Below are positions 1 through 8,635 of a stretch of 64,000 bases of DNA, in pieces; within the stretch, counting starts at the first letter, position 1, and every line of letters begins with the position of its first letter. The notes beneath the pieces are model-generated. The model ran no database searches, was not told the DNA's origin, and saw only the letters and a list, made by a program, of their open reading frames with translations. The DNA comes from Serpentinimonas raichei. Its GTDB lineage: Bacteria; Pseudomonadota; Gammaproteobacteria; Burkholderiales; Burkholderiaceae_C. A program made the translations under genes and the position numbers. The DNA lies in assembly GCF_000828895.1 (NCBI RefSeq), contig NZ_AP014568.1, positions 1,743,858 through 1,807,857 of the forward strand, read 5' to 3'.

Positions 1-498
1 ATCAACCCCGGCAACTCGGGTGGCGCGCTGGTGGATGTGCAAGGGCATTTGATCGGCATCAACACCGCCATCTTTACGCGCTCGGGTGGCTTCATGGGCA
101 TCGGTTTTGCCATTCCCACTTCCACGGCGCGCCAGGTGCTGGAGGCGATCGTGCGCGATGGCGCCGTGACGCGCGGCTGGATCGGGGTCGAGCCGCAAGC
201 GCTCACGCCCGAACTGGCGCAGCATTTTGGCCTGCGGCGCGATCGTGGCGTGATCATCATCGGGGTGCTGCGCAACGCCCCGGCGGCACAGGCCGGGATA
301 CGGCCGGGCGATGTGGTGGTGAGCGTGGCTGGGCAGCCGGTAGCCGATGTGGCGACCTTGCTGGCGACGGTGGCGGCTTTGCCGCCGGGGCAGGCCACGC
401 AGATGCAAATCGAGCGCCAAGGCGAGCGGTTCACGCTGCAAGTCACGCCGGGGCGGCGCCCTCCTCCGCCGCCGACAGCCGGGGCCAACGGGCGCTGA
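1..498 (+). CDS. S1C serine protease (DegS/HtrA type), C-terminal part
   Basis: Periplasmic trypsin-like protease of the HtrA family, which cuts misfolded or regulatory envelope proteins. The frame is open from the first base, so the N-terminus lies outside the window. The catalytic motif GNSGG is visible at once, with the active Ser codon at 16-18. A single PDZ domain follows (about 165-450: GWIGVE, then RGVIIIGVLRNAPAAQAGI), and then a short Pro-rich tail. One PDZ domain suggests the DegS/AlgW/HhoB layout rather than two-PDZ DegP, but this is inference from the visible part. It runs convergently into tatC with a 37-base gap. Homologues commonly sit beside tatC in Burkholderiales. Confidence 0.9.
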   Translation: MNPGNSGGALVDVQGHLIGINTAIFTRSGGFMGIGFAIPTSTARQVLEAIVRDGAVTRGWIGVEPQALTPELAQHFGLRRDRGVIIIGVLRNAPAAQAGIRPGDVVVSVAGQPVADVATLLATVAALPPGQATQMQIERQGERFTLQVTPGRRPPPPPTAGANGR

Positions 499-535
499 AC
501 GCGGGCAGCGGCGCCCGTGGCGTTCAGGGCGCCGG

Positions 536-1327
536 TCAGGTTTTGTCGGCGGCTTCGGGTTCCTCGGGGGTGCGGCTGAACTTGTTAAACCAGCGCGAGC
601 CCCAGATGCCCACTTGGTACAGCAAGCACATCGGAATGGCCAGCGCCAGTTGCGAGATCACGTCCGGCGGCGTGACGATGGCGGCGATGACGAAGGCCAG
701 CACGATGAAGTAGCCGCGAAAATCCTTCAACTGCTGGATCGTCGCCAACTTGAAGCGCACCAGCAGCATCACCACCACCGGCACCTGAAAAGCCAGCCCA
801 AAGGCCAAGTAGAGCGACAAGATCGCCTGCACGTAGGAGGCGATGTCGGGCGTGGCGGCCACACTGTCCGGGGTGAAGCCCTGGATGAAAAAGAACATCT
901 GATCGAGCACGAAAAACTGCACGAAAGCGATGCCGATGTAGGCCAGTAGGCTGCCGATGAAGATCAGCGGCAGGGCAAAACGCTTTTCATGGCTGTACAG
1001 CCCGGGTGCCACGAAGGCCCACATTTGGTACATCAGCCAAGGCAGGGCCGCGATCATGGCCGACATCAGCAGAACCTTGAGCGGCACGAAAAAGGGCGAA
1101 AAGACACCGACCGCGATCAGCTTGGCATCGGGCGGCATGTGGTTGCGGATGGGAATGGCGATGAAGTCGATCAGCCCCCCCGGCCCGGGCCAGATCGCCA
1201 GCCCAATGGCGCACAGCACCACCCCGGCCAAGCTGTAGAGGATGCGGTCGCGCAACTCGACCAAGTGCTGCACGAAAGGCAGTTCGGTGCCGGCGAGTTC
1301 ATCCGCTTTGGGTTTGGGGTCAGCCAT
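536..1327 (-). CDS. tatC: Sec-independent protein translocase subunit TatC
   Basis: Multi-spanning inner-membrane receptor of the twin-arginine translocase; it binds the RR signal of folded precursors together with TatB. The 263-residue protein has the family's hydrophobic segments, the early ELRDRI motif and the loop motif FVAPGLYSHEKR carrying the conserved Glu. I chose the ATG at 1327 (MADPKPK) because family members start close before the ELR motif; the frame stays open upstream but that stretch is non-conserved. It is last of tatA-tatB-tatC and lies 23 bases after tatB. Confidence 0.96.
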   Translation of the reverse strand: MADPKPKADELAGTELPFVQHLVELRDRILYSLAGVVLCAIGLAIWPGPGGLIDFIAIPIRNHMPPDAKLIAVGVFSPFFVPLKVLLMSAMIAALPWLMYQMWAFVAPGLYSHEKRFALPLIFIGSLLAYIGIAFVQFFVLDQMFFFIQGFTPDSVAATPDIASYVQAILSLYLAFGLAFQVPVVVMLLVRFKLATIQQLKDFRGYFIVLAFVIAAIVTPPDVISQLALAIPMCLLYQVGIWGSRWFNKFSRTPEEPEAADKT

Positions 1328-1350
1328 GGGTGCTTGGGTTTGCGTAAGGG

Positions 1351-1866
1351 TCAGAGCGGACGCGCCATCGAACTGGCACCGGGATAAGGCTTGGGCCGGT
1401 GCCGCGCCACCCGCGCCGCGCCCGATTGCACAAAGGCGCGCTGGCCGGTGCGCGCCTTGTACCACTTGGGCACCGACTGCTGCTTGAGCCTGAAGCTCTT
1501 TTTCGGGCGCTGAAAAGGCGGATAGACCGAGTGCCCGAGCGAATAGGCGGCGCTGTGATCGACGCGCGGCGTCTCGCCGGGCTCGCTGCCCTCTAGGCCG
1601 GCCGTGGCATCCATCCAGTCTTTCTCAAAGCTGCCGACGCCCGACTGCACCTCGCGCGCCGCGCCCTCGACCGTCTCTTTCATCCGCTTGAGCTCGTCGA
1701 GGTCCATGGAGCGGTTCACCTCGGCCTTGACGTCGGCCACGTAGCGCTGCGCCTTGCCCAGCAAGGCGCCGACGGTGCGTGCCACGCGGGGCAACTTCTC
1801 GGGCCCGATCACCACCAGCGCCACCACCGCGATCAGGGCGAGCTCGGAAATTCCTAAATCCAACAT
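1351..1866 (-). CDS. tatB: Sec-independent protein translocase subunit TatB
   Basis: Membrane-anchored component of the Tat receptor complex. The 171-residue protein begins [20 protein letters not shown], a single N-terminal transmembrane helix. Then come the family hinge [10 protein letters not shown] and an amphipathic helix, and a long poorly conserved tail rich in basic residues. The length is normal for TatB and far longer than TatA. It lies between tatA and tatC on the same strand. Confidence 0.96.
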   Translation of the reverse strand: MLDLGISELALIAVVALVVIGPEKLPRVARTVGALLGKAQRYVADVKAEVNRSMDLDELKRMKETVEGAAREVQSGVGSFEKDWMDATAGLEGSEPGETPRVDHSAAYSLGHSVYPPFQRPKKSFRLKQQSVPKWYKARTGQRAFVQSGAARVARHRPKPYPGASSMARPL

Positions 1867-1934
1867 GCAAGGCTTTCAGTGCCCCGGAGGCCTGCGCAAA
1901 GGCAGGCGCACGGGCAAGTCATAAGGCAAGGGCC

Positions 1935-2186
1935 TCAGACCTTGGTCTTGGCTTCGACGTCAATGGTGGTTTTATCGGCCGCAGCCGGGGCTTGGCCAAC
2001 CTGAGCGGCTGCGGTGGTGCTGTGGTTGGGGTCGGACTCCGTCGTCTCGGCTTGCTTCATCCCGTCCTTGAAGCCCTTGACGGCTCCGCCCAGGTCGGAA
2101 CCGATGTTCTTGAGTTTCTTGGTGCCAAACACCAACACGACCACCAGCAAAACGATCAGCCAGTGCCAAATTGACAAACTTCCCAT
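1935..2186 (-). CDS. tatA: Sec-independent protein translocase subunit TatA
   Basis: Pore-forming subunit of the twin-arginine translocase. The 83-residue protein starts [20 protein letters not shown], one membrane helix, followed by the hallmark FGTKKL hinge and the amphipathic helix [19 protein letters not shown] strong Shine-Dalgarno (AGGAG, minus strand, 2193-2197) precedes the ATG. A stable hairpin lies directly upstream of it. A possible Tat substrate in this window is HmuT, whose N-terminus carries an RRRGWL motif. Confidence 0.97.
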   Translation of the reverse strand: MGSLSIWHWLIVLLVVVLVFGTKKLKNIGSDLGGAVKGFKDGMKQAETTESDPNHSTTAAAQVGQAPAAADKTTIDVEAKTKV

Positions 2187-2201
2187 GACAAACTCCTGCG
2201 T

Positions 2202-2221
2202 CGGGGCTGAAAAAAGCCCCG
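2202..2221 (-). promoter_or_regulatory. stem-loop just upstream of the tatA ribosome-binding site
   Basis: On the minus strand a perfect 7-bp stem, CGGGGCT and AGCCCCG with a TTTTTC loop, ends four bases before the tatA AGGAG. There is no U-tract after it, so it is not a standard intrinsic terminator. It lies between hinT and tatA and could mark an mRNA processing or stability site that sets tatABC expression apart from the his genes. That role is inference. Confidence 0.4.
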
Positions 2222-2353
2222 GGTTAAGTGGATTCCCAGCTGGGCCAATGGTTCACCGCTGGCCGAAGCGGCTATTGTCACCGATATGGGTGACCAAGCT
2301 CGCATTGCAAGCCCACTGCGGGTAAACCCTCGTGCGACGGTGCTGCAGTGGGC

Positions 2354-2713
2354 TCAGCCCTTGTGCCAGGGCCGCGGCCCGCCCATCACGTGCACGTGCA
2401 AATGCTGCACCTCTTGCCCGCCTTCGGCACCGTTGTTGCAGACGATGCGAAAGCCGCCCTCGGGCCAGGGGCGGCAGCCCTGCTCCAGCGCCAGCTTAGG
2501 TGCCAGGCACATGAGCTTGCCCATTAGCCGCTCGTGCTCGGGCCCGAGCTGCGCCATCGAGGGCAGGTGCAGCTTGGGCACCAGCAGGAAATGCACTGGG
2601 GCCCAAGGGTGGATGTCGTGGAAGGCGTACAGATCGTCGTCTTCGTAGACCTTGCGGCTGGGAATCTGGCCGGCGATGATTTTGCAAAAAATGCAGTTGG
2701 GATCGTGGCTCAT
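2354..2713 (-). CDS. hinT: HIT-family purine nucleoside phosphoramidase (HinT-like)
   Basis: Small cytosolic nucleotide hydrolase of the histidine-triad superfamily. The 119 residues begin MSHDPNCIFCKIIAGQIPS, the typical CxFC...G.IPS start of HinT proteins. Near the C-terminus is HLHVHVMGG, the H-x-H-x-H triad whose central His is the nucleotidylated residue. The start at 2713 fits family length; the frame is open farther upstream only with unrelated sequence. It sits between the DUF4870 gene and tatA in the order usual for Burkholderiales his-tat clusters. Confidence 0.93.
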   Translation of the reverse strand: MSHDPNCIFCKIIAGQIPSRKVYEDDDLYAFHDIHPWAPVHFLLVPKLHLPSMAQLGPEHERLMGKLMCLAPKLALEQGCRPWPEGGFRIVCNNGAEGGQEVQHLHVHVMGGPRPWHKG

Positions 2714-2745
2714 GGGGCTTGCAGGAAGGGGGCTTGAATGGGGCT

Positions 2746-3126
2746 TCAGAGCGGCAGCGGCTTGCGCTCGTTCCAGTATAAAAAACCTTTCACCAACCGG
2801 TAGATGACCCAGACCGTGGCGACGAAGAAAATGGCAAAACCGACCATAAAGACCATCGTCAAAGCCCCCAGCACGAACCAGAACAGGCCCCACCAGAAGG
2901 TGCGGATCTGCCAACGGAAGTGGCTCTCGTAAATCGTGCCAGCGGTGTCTTCGCGCTTGACGTAGTTGATAACGACGGCGATGATCGCCGTCACCCCGGC
3001 CAACCACGACAGGGCGTAGAGCGCGTAGATGATGAGCGTGAGCTGGCGCAGGCTGGCGAGCTCGGTGGGCGTTTTGCCGCTGGGGTCTGGGCTGGCGCCA
3101 GGGCGGAAATCGATGGGGTCGTTCAT
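2746..3126 (-). CDS. DUF4870-like small membrane protein
   Basis: Unknown function. The 126-residue protein has a hydrophilic N-terminus ([10 protein letters not shown]) and three predicted membrane helices: about residues 29-53 ([20 protein letters not shown]), 72-88 and 90-110. The motif [13 protein letters not shown] between helices is typical of DUF4870/YIP1-like proteins often found downstream of hisE. Its ATG overlaps the hisE stop (ATGA at 3123-3126), implying translational coupling. Histidine biosynthesis seems an accidental neighbour. Confidence 0.8.
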   Translation of the reverse strand: MNDPIDFRPGASPDPSGKTPTELASLRQLTLIIYALYALSWLAGVTAIIAVVINYVKREDTAGTIYESHFRWQIRTFWWGLFWFVLGALTMVFMVGFAIFFVATVWVIYRLVKGFLYWNERKPLPL

Positions 3127-3629
3127 GGGGTGTCTGGTTGCTGCGGGGAGGGCCCCGACTGGTGCTGATGGTGCGGGTGCTGCTCTTGCGGGTTCTGCTC
3201 TTGCTGGCGCTGTTGCAGCTTGCGCAGCGCCTTTTCTTCTAGGCCGCTGAGGCCCTCGCGGCGCGCCAGCTCGGCGGTGACCTCGGCCGGCGAGAGGCCG
3301 AAATGCGCCAGCGCGATCAGGCTATGAAACCACAGGTCGGCCATTTCGCCCACCAGCGCCTGCGCGCTGCCGTGGCCATGCTGCAAGTCTTTGGCCGCCA
3401 TGAGGGCTTCGCCCGCTTCTTCGGCGATTTTTTTCAGGATCGCGTCCGGCCCCTGGTGCAACAGGCGCGCCACGTAGCTGCGCGCCGGGTCGCCGCCGTG
3501 CGCGGGTTTGCGCGTCTCGATCAGGGCGGCTAGGCGCAGCAGGGTGTCGTCCACGCTGGGGGCGGGGGCAGCTTGGGCCCCGGCCACAGCGCTAGGGGCG
3601 GCTTCGGGAGCCATCGTGGGGGTGCTCAT
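3123..3629 (-). CDS. hisE: phosphoribosyl-ATP pyrophosphatase
   Basis: Second step of histidine synthesis: hydrolyses PR-ATP to PR-AMP and pyrophosphate. The core is [17 protein letters not shown], then [21 protein letters not shown] with the metal-binding EExxE-type helix, then [18 protein letters not shown]. The product is 168 residues from the ATG at 3629; a second in-frame ATG at 3653 would add eight residues and neither has a clear Shine-Dalgarno. The start is therefore uncertain. The Gln- and His-rich C-terminal tail after residue 140 is longer than usual. hisI is directly upstream. Confidence 0.93.
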   Translation of the reverse strand: MSTPTMAPEAAPSAVAGAQAAPAPSVDDTLLRLAALIETRKPAHGGDPARSYVARLLHQGPDAILKKIAEEAGEALMAAKDLQHGHGSAQALVGEMADLWFHSLIALAHFGLSPAEVTAELARREGLSGLEEKALRKLQQRQQEQNPQEQHPHHQHQSGPSPQQPDTP

Positions 3630-3658
3630 GGGGTCGTAAATAGCGGGGCGCATGGGGT

Positions 3659-4090
3659 TTAGCGGTAGATCGATTCGGGGTCTTTGAGCACCGGCTCCAC
3701 GCTCAGCCAGCGCCCCTCGGCTGGGCCGGTGGTGGCGGGCTGCGCGCCGCTCTCGGGCTGCCAGCGCAGGTAAAAACAACTGTGGCGCCCGGTGTGGCAG
3801 GCGATGCCGGGCTGGTGCCCGAGCTGGGTGACCTTGAGCAGCAGCACGTCGGCGTCGCAGTCGAGCCGGATTTCGTGCACCTGCTGCACGTGGCCGGATT
3901 CTTCGCCTTTGTACCAGAGCCTGGCGCGCGAGCGGCTGTAATAAACCGCGCGCCCCAAGGCGGCGGTTTGCGCCAGCGCTTCGCGGTTCATCCAGGCCAT
4001 CATCAGCACGTCGCCGCTGCTGGCCTCTTGGGCAATCACCGGCACCAGCCCTTGGGCGTCCCAGCGCACGGCGTCAAGCCAGTCTGTCAT
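3659..4090 (-). CDS. hisI: phosphoribosyl-AMP cyclohydrolase
   Basis: Third step of histidine synthesis: opens the adenine ring of PR-AMP. The 143-residue protein starts [10 protein letters not shown], with conserved blocks [31 protein letters not shown] and the metal-ligand region LDCDADVLL...[13 protein letters not shown]. It is the first gene of the minus-strand run hisI-hisE-DUF4870-hinT-tatABC. The expected partner hisF is not upstream; instead a non-coding gap and divergent nrdA follow, so the his cluster is split here. Confidence 0.96.
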   Translation of the reverse strand: MTDWLDAVRWDAQGLVPVIAQEASSGDVLMMAWMNREALAQTAALGRAVYYSRSRARLWYKGEESGHVQQVHEIRLDCDADVLLLKVTQLGHQPGIACHTGRHSCFYLRWQPESGAQPATTGPAEGRWLSVEPVLKDPESIYR

Positions 4091-4269
4091 ATGTTTGCAC
4101 GTTCTCGGTTTGAGGGCCAGAAATCCGGCATGCTGCCAGTTCTTGCCCATTGTGGCACAGCCCAGGGACGCGCTGCCTAGGGGGTCTTGCTGGCGGCGCC
4201 TTGGGCTGGGGCCGCCGAGCCGGCGCATCGGTGTTTTCCCTGGCTCTCCAAGGGCAAGTGCTGCAACAT

Positions 4270-4286
4270 TTCTGGCCTGGCCAGAA
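4270..4286. promoter_or_regulatory. perfect 17-bp palindrome in the hisI-nrdA divergent gap
   Basis: TTCTGGCC-T-GGCCAGAA is a perfect inverted repeat of 8-bp arms about one base, 21 bases before the first NrdR box. It is not followed by a T-run on either strand, so it looks like a protein-binding site rather than a terminator. The regulator is unknown. Apart from this and the NrdR boxes I recognise nothing in the 4091-4418 gap. Confidence 0.45.
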
Positions 4287-4307
4287 TCGGCACCGAATTT
4301 CACCGCT

Positions 4308-4323
4308 ACACTAGCGCTAGTGT
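4308..4323 (+). promoter_or_regulatory. NrdR box 1 (upstream of nrdA)
   Basis: ACACTAGCGCTAGTGT, a perfect 16-bp palindrome matching the NrdR pattern CACTA-N4-TAGTG. NrdR is the zinc-ribbon/ATP-cone repressor of ribonucleotide reductase genes. A second box begins exactly 32 bases downstream, about three helical turns, which is the spacing expected of co-bound NrdR. A weak -10 (TACACT, 4307-4312) overlaps the box. Confidence 0.85.
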
Positions 4324-4339
4324 TTTTATTTGGCCAAAG

Positions 4340-4355
4340 CCACTACGGGTAGTGG
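4340..4355 (+). promoter_or_regulatory. NrdR box 2 (upstream of nrdA)
   Basis: CCACTACGGGTAGTGG, again CACTA-N4-TAGTG, centred 32 bp after box 1 and 64 bases before the nrdA start. The dyad extends to 11-bp arms (AAAGCCACTAC and GTAGTGGCTTT), so the transcript could also fold here. Confidence 0.83.
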
Positions 4356-4418
4356 CTTTGTCATGTCAACGGCCCCGATCCTGCGGCTTCATCGACCGTC
4401 CCTTTACGAGGAACCCCC

Positions 4419-7310
4419 ATGTCCATTGCCCCCACGGCACCCACTGCCGAACGCCCTATTTTTGCAGCCCCCAGCCCCGAAGCCGCCCGTGCCAGCCTCG
4501 GCACCAACCTGCCCCACTATCAGATCATCCGCCGCAATGGCTCGGTGGTGCCGTTCGAGCCGGGCAAGATCGCGGTCGCGCTCATGAAAGCCTTTCTGGC
4601 CGTGCGCGGGGCCCACGGGGCCGCCTCGGCCAGCGTGCGCGAGGACGTGGAGCAACTCACCCAGGCCGTGGTGCGCGCCCTGCTGCGCTCGCGCCCGGCC
4701 GGCGGCACCTTTCATATCGAAGACGTGCAAGACCAGGTCGAGCTCGGCCTGATGCGCGGCGGCCACCACGAAGTGGCGCGCGCCTACGTGCTGTACCGCG
4801 AGCGCCGTGCCCAGGAGCGCGCCGCCAAACAAGCCAGCGCCAGCGCCGCACGCGCCACCCCGGTGCTGCACGTGCTCGAAGCCGGCCAGCGCCTGCCGCT
4901 GGACCTGGGGCGCTTGCAAGCCCTGATCGGCAGCGCCTGCGCCGGGCTGGGCGAGGCGGTGCGGCCCGAGCCCATCGTGGCCGAAACGCTGCGCAACCTC
5001 TACGATGGCGTGCCGCTGGCCGAGGTCTATAAGGCCGCCATTTTGGCGGCGCGCACCCGCATCGAGCTCGACCCCGACCACACCTTTGCCACCGCCCGGC
5101 TGCTGCTGCACACCATCGCGCAAGAGGTGTTGGGCCAGGATTTGACGCAGCCCGAGCTGGCCAGCCGCTACCCCGAGGCCTTCCCGGCCTGCATCAAGCG
5201 CGGGGTCGAGGCCGAGCTGCTCAACCCCGATCTGCTGCAATTCGACCTGCCCCGGCTGGCGGCGGCACTCAGGCCCGAGCGCGATTTGCAGTTCGACTAC
5301 CTGGGCTTGCAAACCCTGTACGACCGCTACTTTCTGCACCAGCACAAGCGCCGCATCGAGCTGCCGCAGGGCTTTTTCATGCGCGTGGCGATGGGGCTGG
5401 CGCTGGGCGAGATCGAGCGCGAGGCGCGTGCGATCGAGTTCTACGAGGTGCTGTCGCGCTTCGATTTCATGAGCAGCACCCCAACCTTGTTCAACAGCGG
5501 CACCCGGCGCTCGCAACTGTCGAGCTGCTACCTCAGCACCGTGCCCGACGAGCTCGACGGCATCTACGAGGCGATCAAGGAAAACGCGCTGCTGTCCAAG
5601 TTCGCCGGCGGGCTGGGCAACGACTGGACCCGCGTGCGTGCGCTGGGTGCCCACATCAAAGGCACCAACGGCGAATCGCAGGGCGTGGTGCCGTTCCTGA
5701 AAGTGGTCAACGACACCGCCGTGGCGGTCAACCAAGGCGGCAAGCGCAAAGGCGCGGTCTGCTGCTACCTGGAAACCTGGCACCTGGACATCGAGGAATT
5801 TCTGGAGCTGCGCAAAAACACCGGCGACGACCGGCGCCGCACGCACGACATGAACACCGCCCACTGGATTCCGGACCTGTTCATGAAGCGGGTGCTGGAA
5901 AAGGGCGACTGGAGCCTGTTTTCACCCCACAGCGTGCCCGATCTGCACGAGCTGGTGGGCCCGGCCTTCGAGCGCGCCTACGTGGCCTACGAGGAAAAAG
6001 CCGCCCGGGGCGAGATCACGCCCTACCGCAAGCTGCCCGCCTCCGACCTGTGGCGCAAGATGCTCACCATGCTGTTCGAGACCGGCCACCCCTGGATCAC
6101 TTTCAAAGACCCCTGCAACCTGCGCAGCCCGCAGCAGCACGTGGGCGTGGTGCATTCCTCCAACCTGTGCACCGAAATCACGCTCAACACCAGCGACAGC
6201 GAAATCGCGGTCTGCAACCTCGGCTCGGTCAACCTGGCGCAGCACCTCACCGACAGCCCCAGCGGCTCCGGTGCCAAGGTGCTGGACCACGACAAGCTGC
6301 GCCGCACCGTGGCCACCGCCATGCGCATGCTCGACAACGTGATCGACATCAACTACTACGCGGTCAAGAAAGCGCGCGACTCCAACCTGCGGCACCGCCC
6401 GGTGGGGCTGGGGATCATGGGCTTCCAGGACGCGCTGTACCAAATGCACACCCCCTACGCCAGCGCGGCGGCGCTGGACTTTGCCGACCGAAGCATGGAA
6501 GCCGTGTGCTACCACGCCTACTGGGCCAGCAGCGACCTGGCCGCCGAGCGCGGGCGCTATTCGAGCTACACCGGCTCGCTGTGGCAGCGCGGCGTGCTGC
6601 CGCTGGACTCGCTGGAGCTGCTGGCGCAGGCGCGCGGCGGGCACCTGGAAGTCGATCGCAGCCAGACGCTGGACTGGGACGCGCTGCGCGCCAAAATTGC
6701 CCGCGACGGCATGCGCAACGCCAACTGCGTGGCCATCGCGCCCACGGCGACGATCTCCAACATCGTCGGCGTCGATGCCTCGATCGAGCCCTGCTTTGGC
6801 AACCTGTCGGTCAAGAGCAACCTGTCGGGCGAGTTCACCATCGTCAACAGCTACCTGGTGCGCGACCTCAAGCGCCTCGGGCTCTGGGACGAGGTGATGC
6901 TGCTGGACCTGAAACACTTCGACGGCTCGCTGCTGCCGATCGACCGGGTGCCGGCCGAGCTCAAAGACCTCTACCGCACCGCCTTCGAGATCGAGCCGGC
7001 GTGGTTGGTGGAAGCCGCCGCGCGGCGGCAGAAGTGGATCGACCAGGCGCAAAGCCTGAACCTCTACATGGCCGGGGCCTCGGGCAAAAAGCTGGACGAG
7101 ACCTACAAACTGGCCTGGCTGCGTGGGCTCAAGACCACCTACTACCTGCGCACCACCAGCGCCACCCAGGCCGAGAAATCGACTGGCCGCGTGGGCCAGT
7201 TGAACGCGGTGTCCATGGGGGCGACGGCCAGCAGCCTAGAGGCGCCCAGCCCGGCCACCGACGTCAAGTTTTGCGCCATCGACGACCCCGGCTGCGAAGC
7301 CTGCCAGTGA
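4419..7310 (+). CDS. nrdA: class Ia ribonucleoside-diphosphate reductase, alpha subunit
   Basis: Reduces ribonucleoside diphosphates to deoxy forms with the NrdB tyrosyl radical. The 963 residues begin with an ATP-cone (about 30-120: IIRRNGSVVPFEPGKIAVALMK). Next comes the ten-stranded barrel, with redox Cys in SQLSSCYLST (about 370), the active-site triad Asn-Cys-Glu in SNLCTEI (about 583) and the partner Cys in AVCNLGSVN (about 598). The extreme C-terminus ends GCEACQ, supplying the swinging thiol pair. The ATG is preceded by GAGGA. Paired NrdR boxes lie upstream. nrdB follows 103 bases later with its own promoter. Confidence 0.98.
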   Translation: MSIAPTAPTAERPIFAAPSPEAARASLGTNLPHYQIIRRNGSVVPFEPGKIAVALMKAFLAVRGAHGAASASVREDVEQLTQAVVRALLRSRPAGGTFHIEDVQDQVELGLMRGGHHEVARAYVLYRERRAQERAAKQASASAARATPVLHVLEAGQRLPLDLGRLQALIGSACAGLGEAVRPEPIVAETLRNLYDGVPLAEVYKAAILAARTRIELDPDHTFATARLLLHTIAQEVLGQDLTQPELASRYPEAFPACIKRGVEAELLNPDLLQFDLPRLAAALRPERDLQFDYLGLQTLYDRYFLHQHKRRIELPQGFFMRVAMGLALGEIEREARAIEFYEVLSRFDFMSSTPTLFNSGTRRSQLSSCYLSTVPDELDGIYEAIKENALLSKFAGGLGNDWTRVRALGAHIKGTNGESQGVVPFLKVVNDTAVAVNQGGKRKGAVCCYLETWHLDIEEFLELRKNTGDDRRRTHDMNTAHWIPDLFMKRVLEKGDWSLFSPHSVPDLHELVGPAFERAYVAYEEKAARGEITPYRKLPASDLWRKMLTMLFETGHPWITFKDPCNLRSPQQHVGVVHSSNLCTEITLNTSDSEIAVCNLGSVNLAQHLTDSPSGSGAKVLDHDKLRRTVATAMRMLDNVIDINYYAVKKARDSNLRHRPVGLGIMGFQDALYQMHTPYASAAALDFADRSMEAVCYHAYWASSDLAAERGRYSSYTGSLWQRGVLPLDSLELLAQARGGHLEVDRSQTLDWDALRAKIARDGMRNANCVAIAPTATISNIVGVDASIEPCFGNLSVKSNLSGEFTIVNSYLVRDLKRLGLWDEVMLLDLKHFDGSLLPIDRVPAELKDLYRTAFEIEPAWLVEAAARRQKWIDQAQSLNLYMAGASGKKLDETYKLAWLRGLKTTYYLRTTSATQAEKSTGRVGQLNAVSMGATASSLEAPSPATDVKFCAIDDPGCEACQ

Positions 7311-7365
7311 AGCGGCTTTGATGCACAGACACCACACGACGGCGTGCAAAAGCCGTTGCGGGTGC

Positions 7366-7393
7366 TTGCATTTTTAGCCAAATCTTTCATAAT
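7366..7393 (+). promoter_or_regulatory. probable sigma-70 promoter of nrdB
   Basis: TTGCAT (7366-7371), a 16-base spacer, then CATAAT (7388-7393), 20 bases before the nrdB ATG. nrdB may thus be transcribed separately as well as from the nrdA promoter. No NrdR box is seen here. Confidence 0.55.
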
Positions 7394-7413
7394 GCAACCT
7401 ATAGGATAACCCC

Positions 7414-8550
7414 ATGCTAAACTGGGACGATCACCCCGAACCGGCCCTGCAACTGGTGCCACACACACCCGCCCAGCCTGCCACCGCTGTGGCGGCGCAC
7501 CCGACAGCGGCGCCTGTCTCCGCCCCCACGCACCAGCGCATCAACGCCGCCGACAAGCGCATCATCAACGGCCAGACCGACGTGAATCAACTGGTGCCCT
7601 TCAAATACAAATGGGCCTGGGAGAAGTACCTCGCCTCCTGCGCCAACCACTGGATGCCGCAAGAAGTGAATATGAGCCGCGACATCGCGCTCTGGAAAGA
7701 CCCGAACGGCCTGACCGAAGACGAGCGCCGCATCATCAAGCGCAACCTAGGCTTTTTCGTCACCGCCGACTCGCTGGCGGCCAACAACATCGTGCTGGGC
7801 ACCTACCGCCACATCACCGCGCCCGAGTGCCGCCAGTTTTTGCTGCGCCAGGCCTTCGAAGAGGCCATCCACACCCACGCCTACCAGTACATCGTCGAGA
7901 GCCTGGGGCTGGACGAAGGCGAGATCTTCAACGCCTACCACGAGATCCCCTCAATCCGCGCCAAAGACGAGTTCCTGCTGCCCTACATCGACACCATCAT
8001 GGACCCGGCCTTTGTCACCGGCACGCCCGAGGCGGACCAGAGGCTACTGAAAAGCCTGATCGTCTTTGCCTGCCTAATGGAGGGGCTGTTTTTCTACGTC
8101 GGCTTTGCGCAAATCCTCTCCATGGGGCGGCAAAACAAGATGACCGGCGCCGCCGAGCAGTACCAGTACATCCTGCGCGACGAATCGATGCACTGCAACT
8201 TTGGCATCGACCTCATCAACCAGCTCAAGCTGGAAAACCCGCACCTCTGGACCCCCGCCTTCAAGGCCGAGATCAAGGCGCTGTTCGAGCAGGCGGTCGA
8301 GCTCGAGTACCGCTACGCCGAAGACACCATGCCGCGCGGGGTGCTGGGGCTGAACGCCTCCATGTTCAAGGGCTATTTGCGCTACATCGCCAACCGGCGC
8401 GCGACCCAGATCGGGCTCGAAGCGCTGTACCCGAACGAGGAAAACCCCTTTCCGTGGATGAGCGAAATGATAGACTTGAAGAAGGAGCGCAATTTCTTCG
8501 AGACGCGCGTGATCGAGTACCAGACGGGCGGCGCCCTGTCGTGGGATTGA
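7414..8550 (+). CDS. nrdB: class Ia ribonucleoside-diphosphate reductase, beta subunit
   Basis: Diiron-tyrosyl radical subunit partnering NrdA. In the 378-residue protein the motif [12 protein letters not shown] holds Glu, His and the radical Tyr in the E-x2-H-x3-Y spacing of class Ia (Tyr near residue 156). The second ligand set is in [15 protein letters not shown] and [11 protein letters not shown]. An AGGA ribosome site precedes the ATG. The N-terminal 35 residues are Pro/Ala-rich and non-conserved. The C-terminus ends TGGALSWD, the tail that docks on NrdA. Confidence 0.98.
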   Translation: MLNWDDHPEPALQLVPHTPAQPATAVAAHPTAAPVSAPTHQRINAADKRIINGQTDVNQLVPFKYKWAWEKYLASCANHWMPQEVNMSRDIALWKDPNGLTEDERRIIKRNLGFFVTADSLAANNIVLGTYRHITAPECRQFLLRQAFEEAIHTHAYQYIVESLGLDEGEIFNAYHEIPSIRAKDEFLLPYIDTIMDPAFVTGTPEADQRLLKSLIVFACLMEGLFFYVGFAQILSMGRQNKMTGAAEQYQYILRDESMHCNFGIDLINQLKLENPHLWTPAFKAEIKALFEQAVELEYRYAEDTMPRGVLGLNASMFKGYLRYIANRRATQIGLEALYPNEENPFPWMSEMIDLKKERNFFETRVIEYQTGGALSWD

Positions 8551-8635
8551 TCCCGCCACCACTCGCTGGCTGCGGAGTTCGCCGCGGACGCAGCGCCATT
8601 GTCAAAAAACGAAACGACTGAACAAGGAGAAAAAA

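Noticed and set aside
7339..7356. ACGGC-N8-GCCGT hairpin after nrdA as a terminator
   Set aside because: The stem is only 5 bp with a large loop and no T-run; a promoter for nrdB lies just after it.
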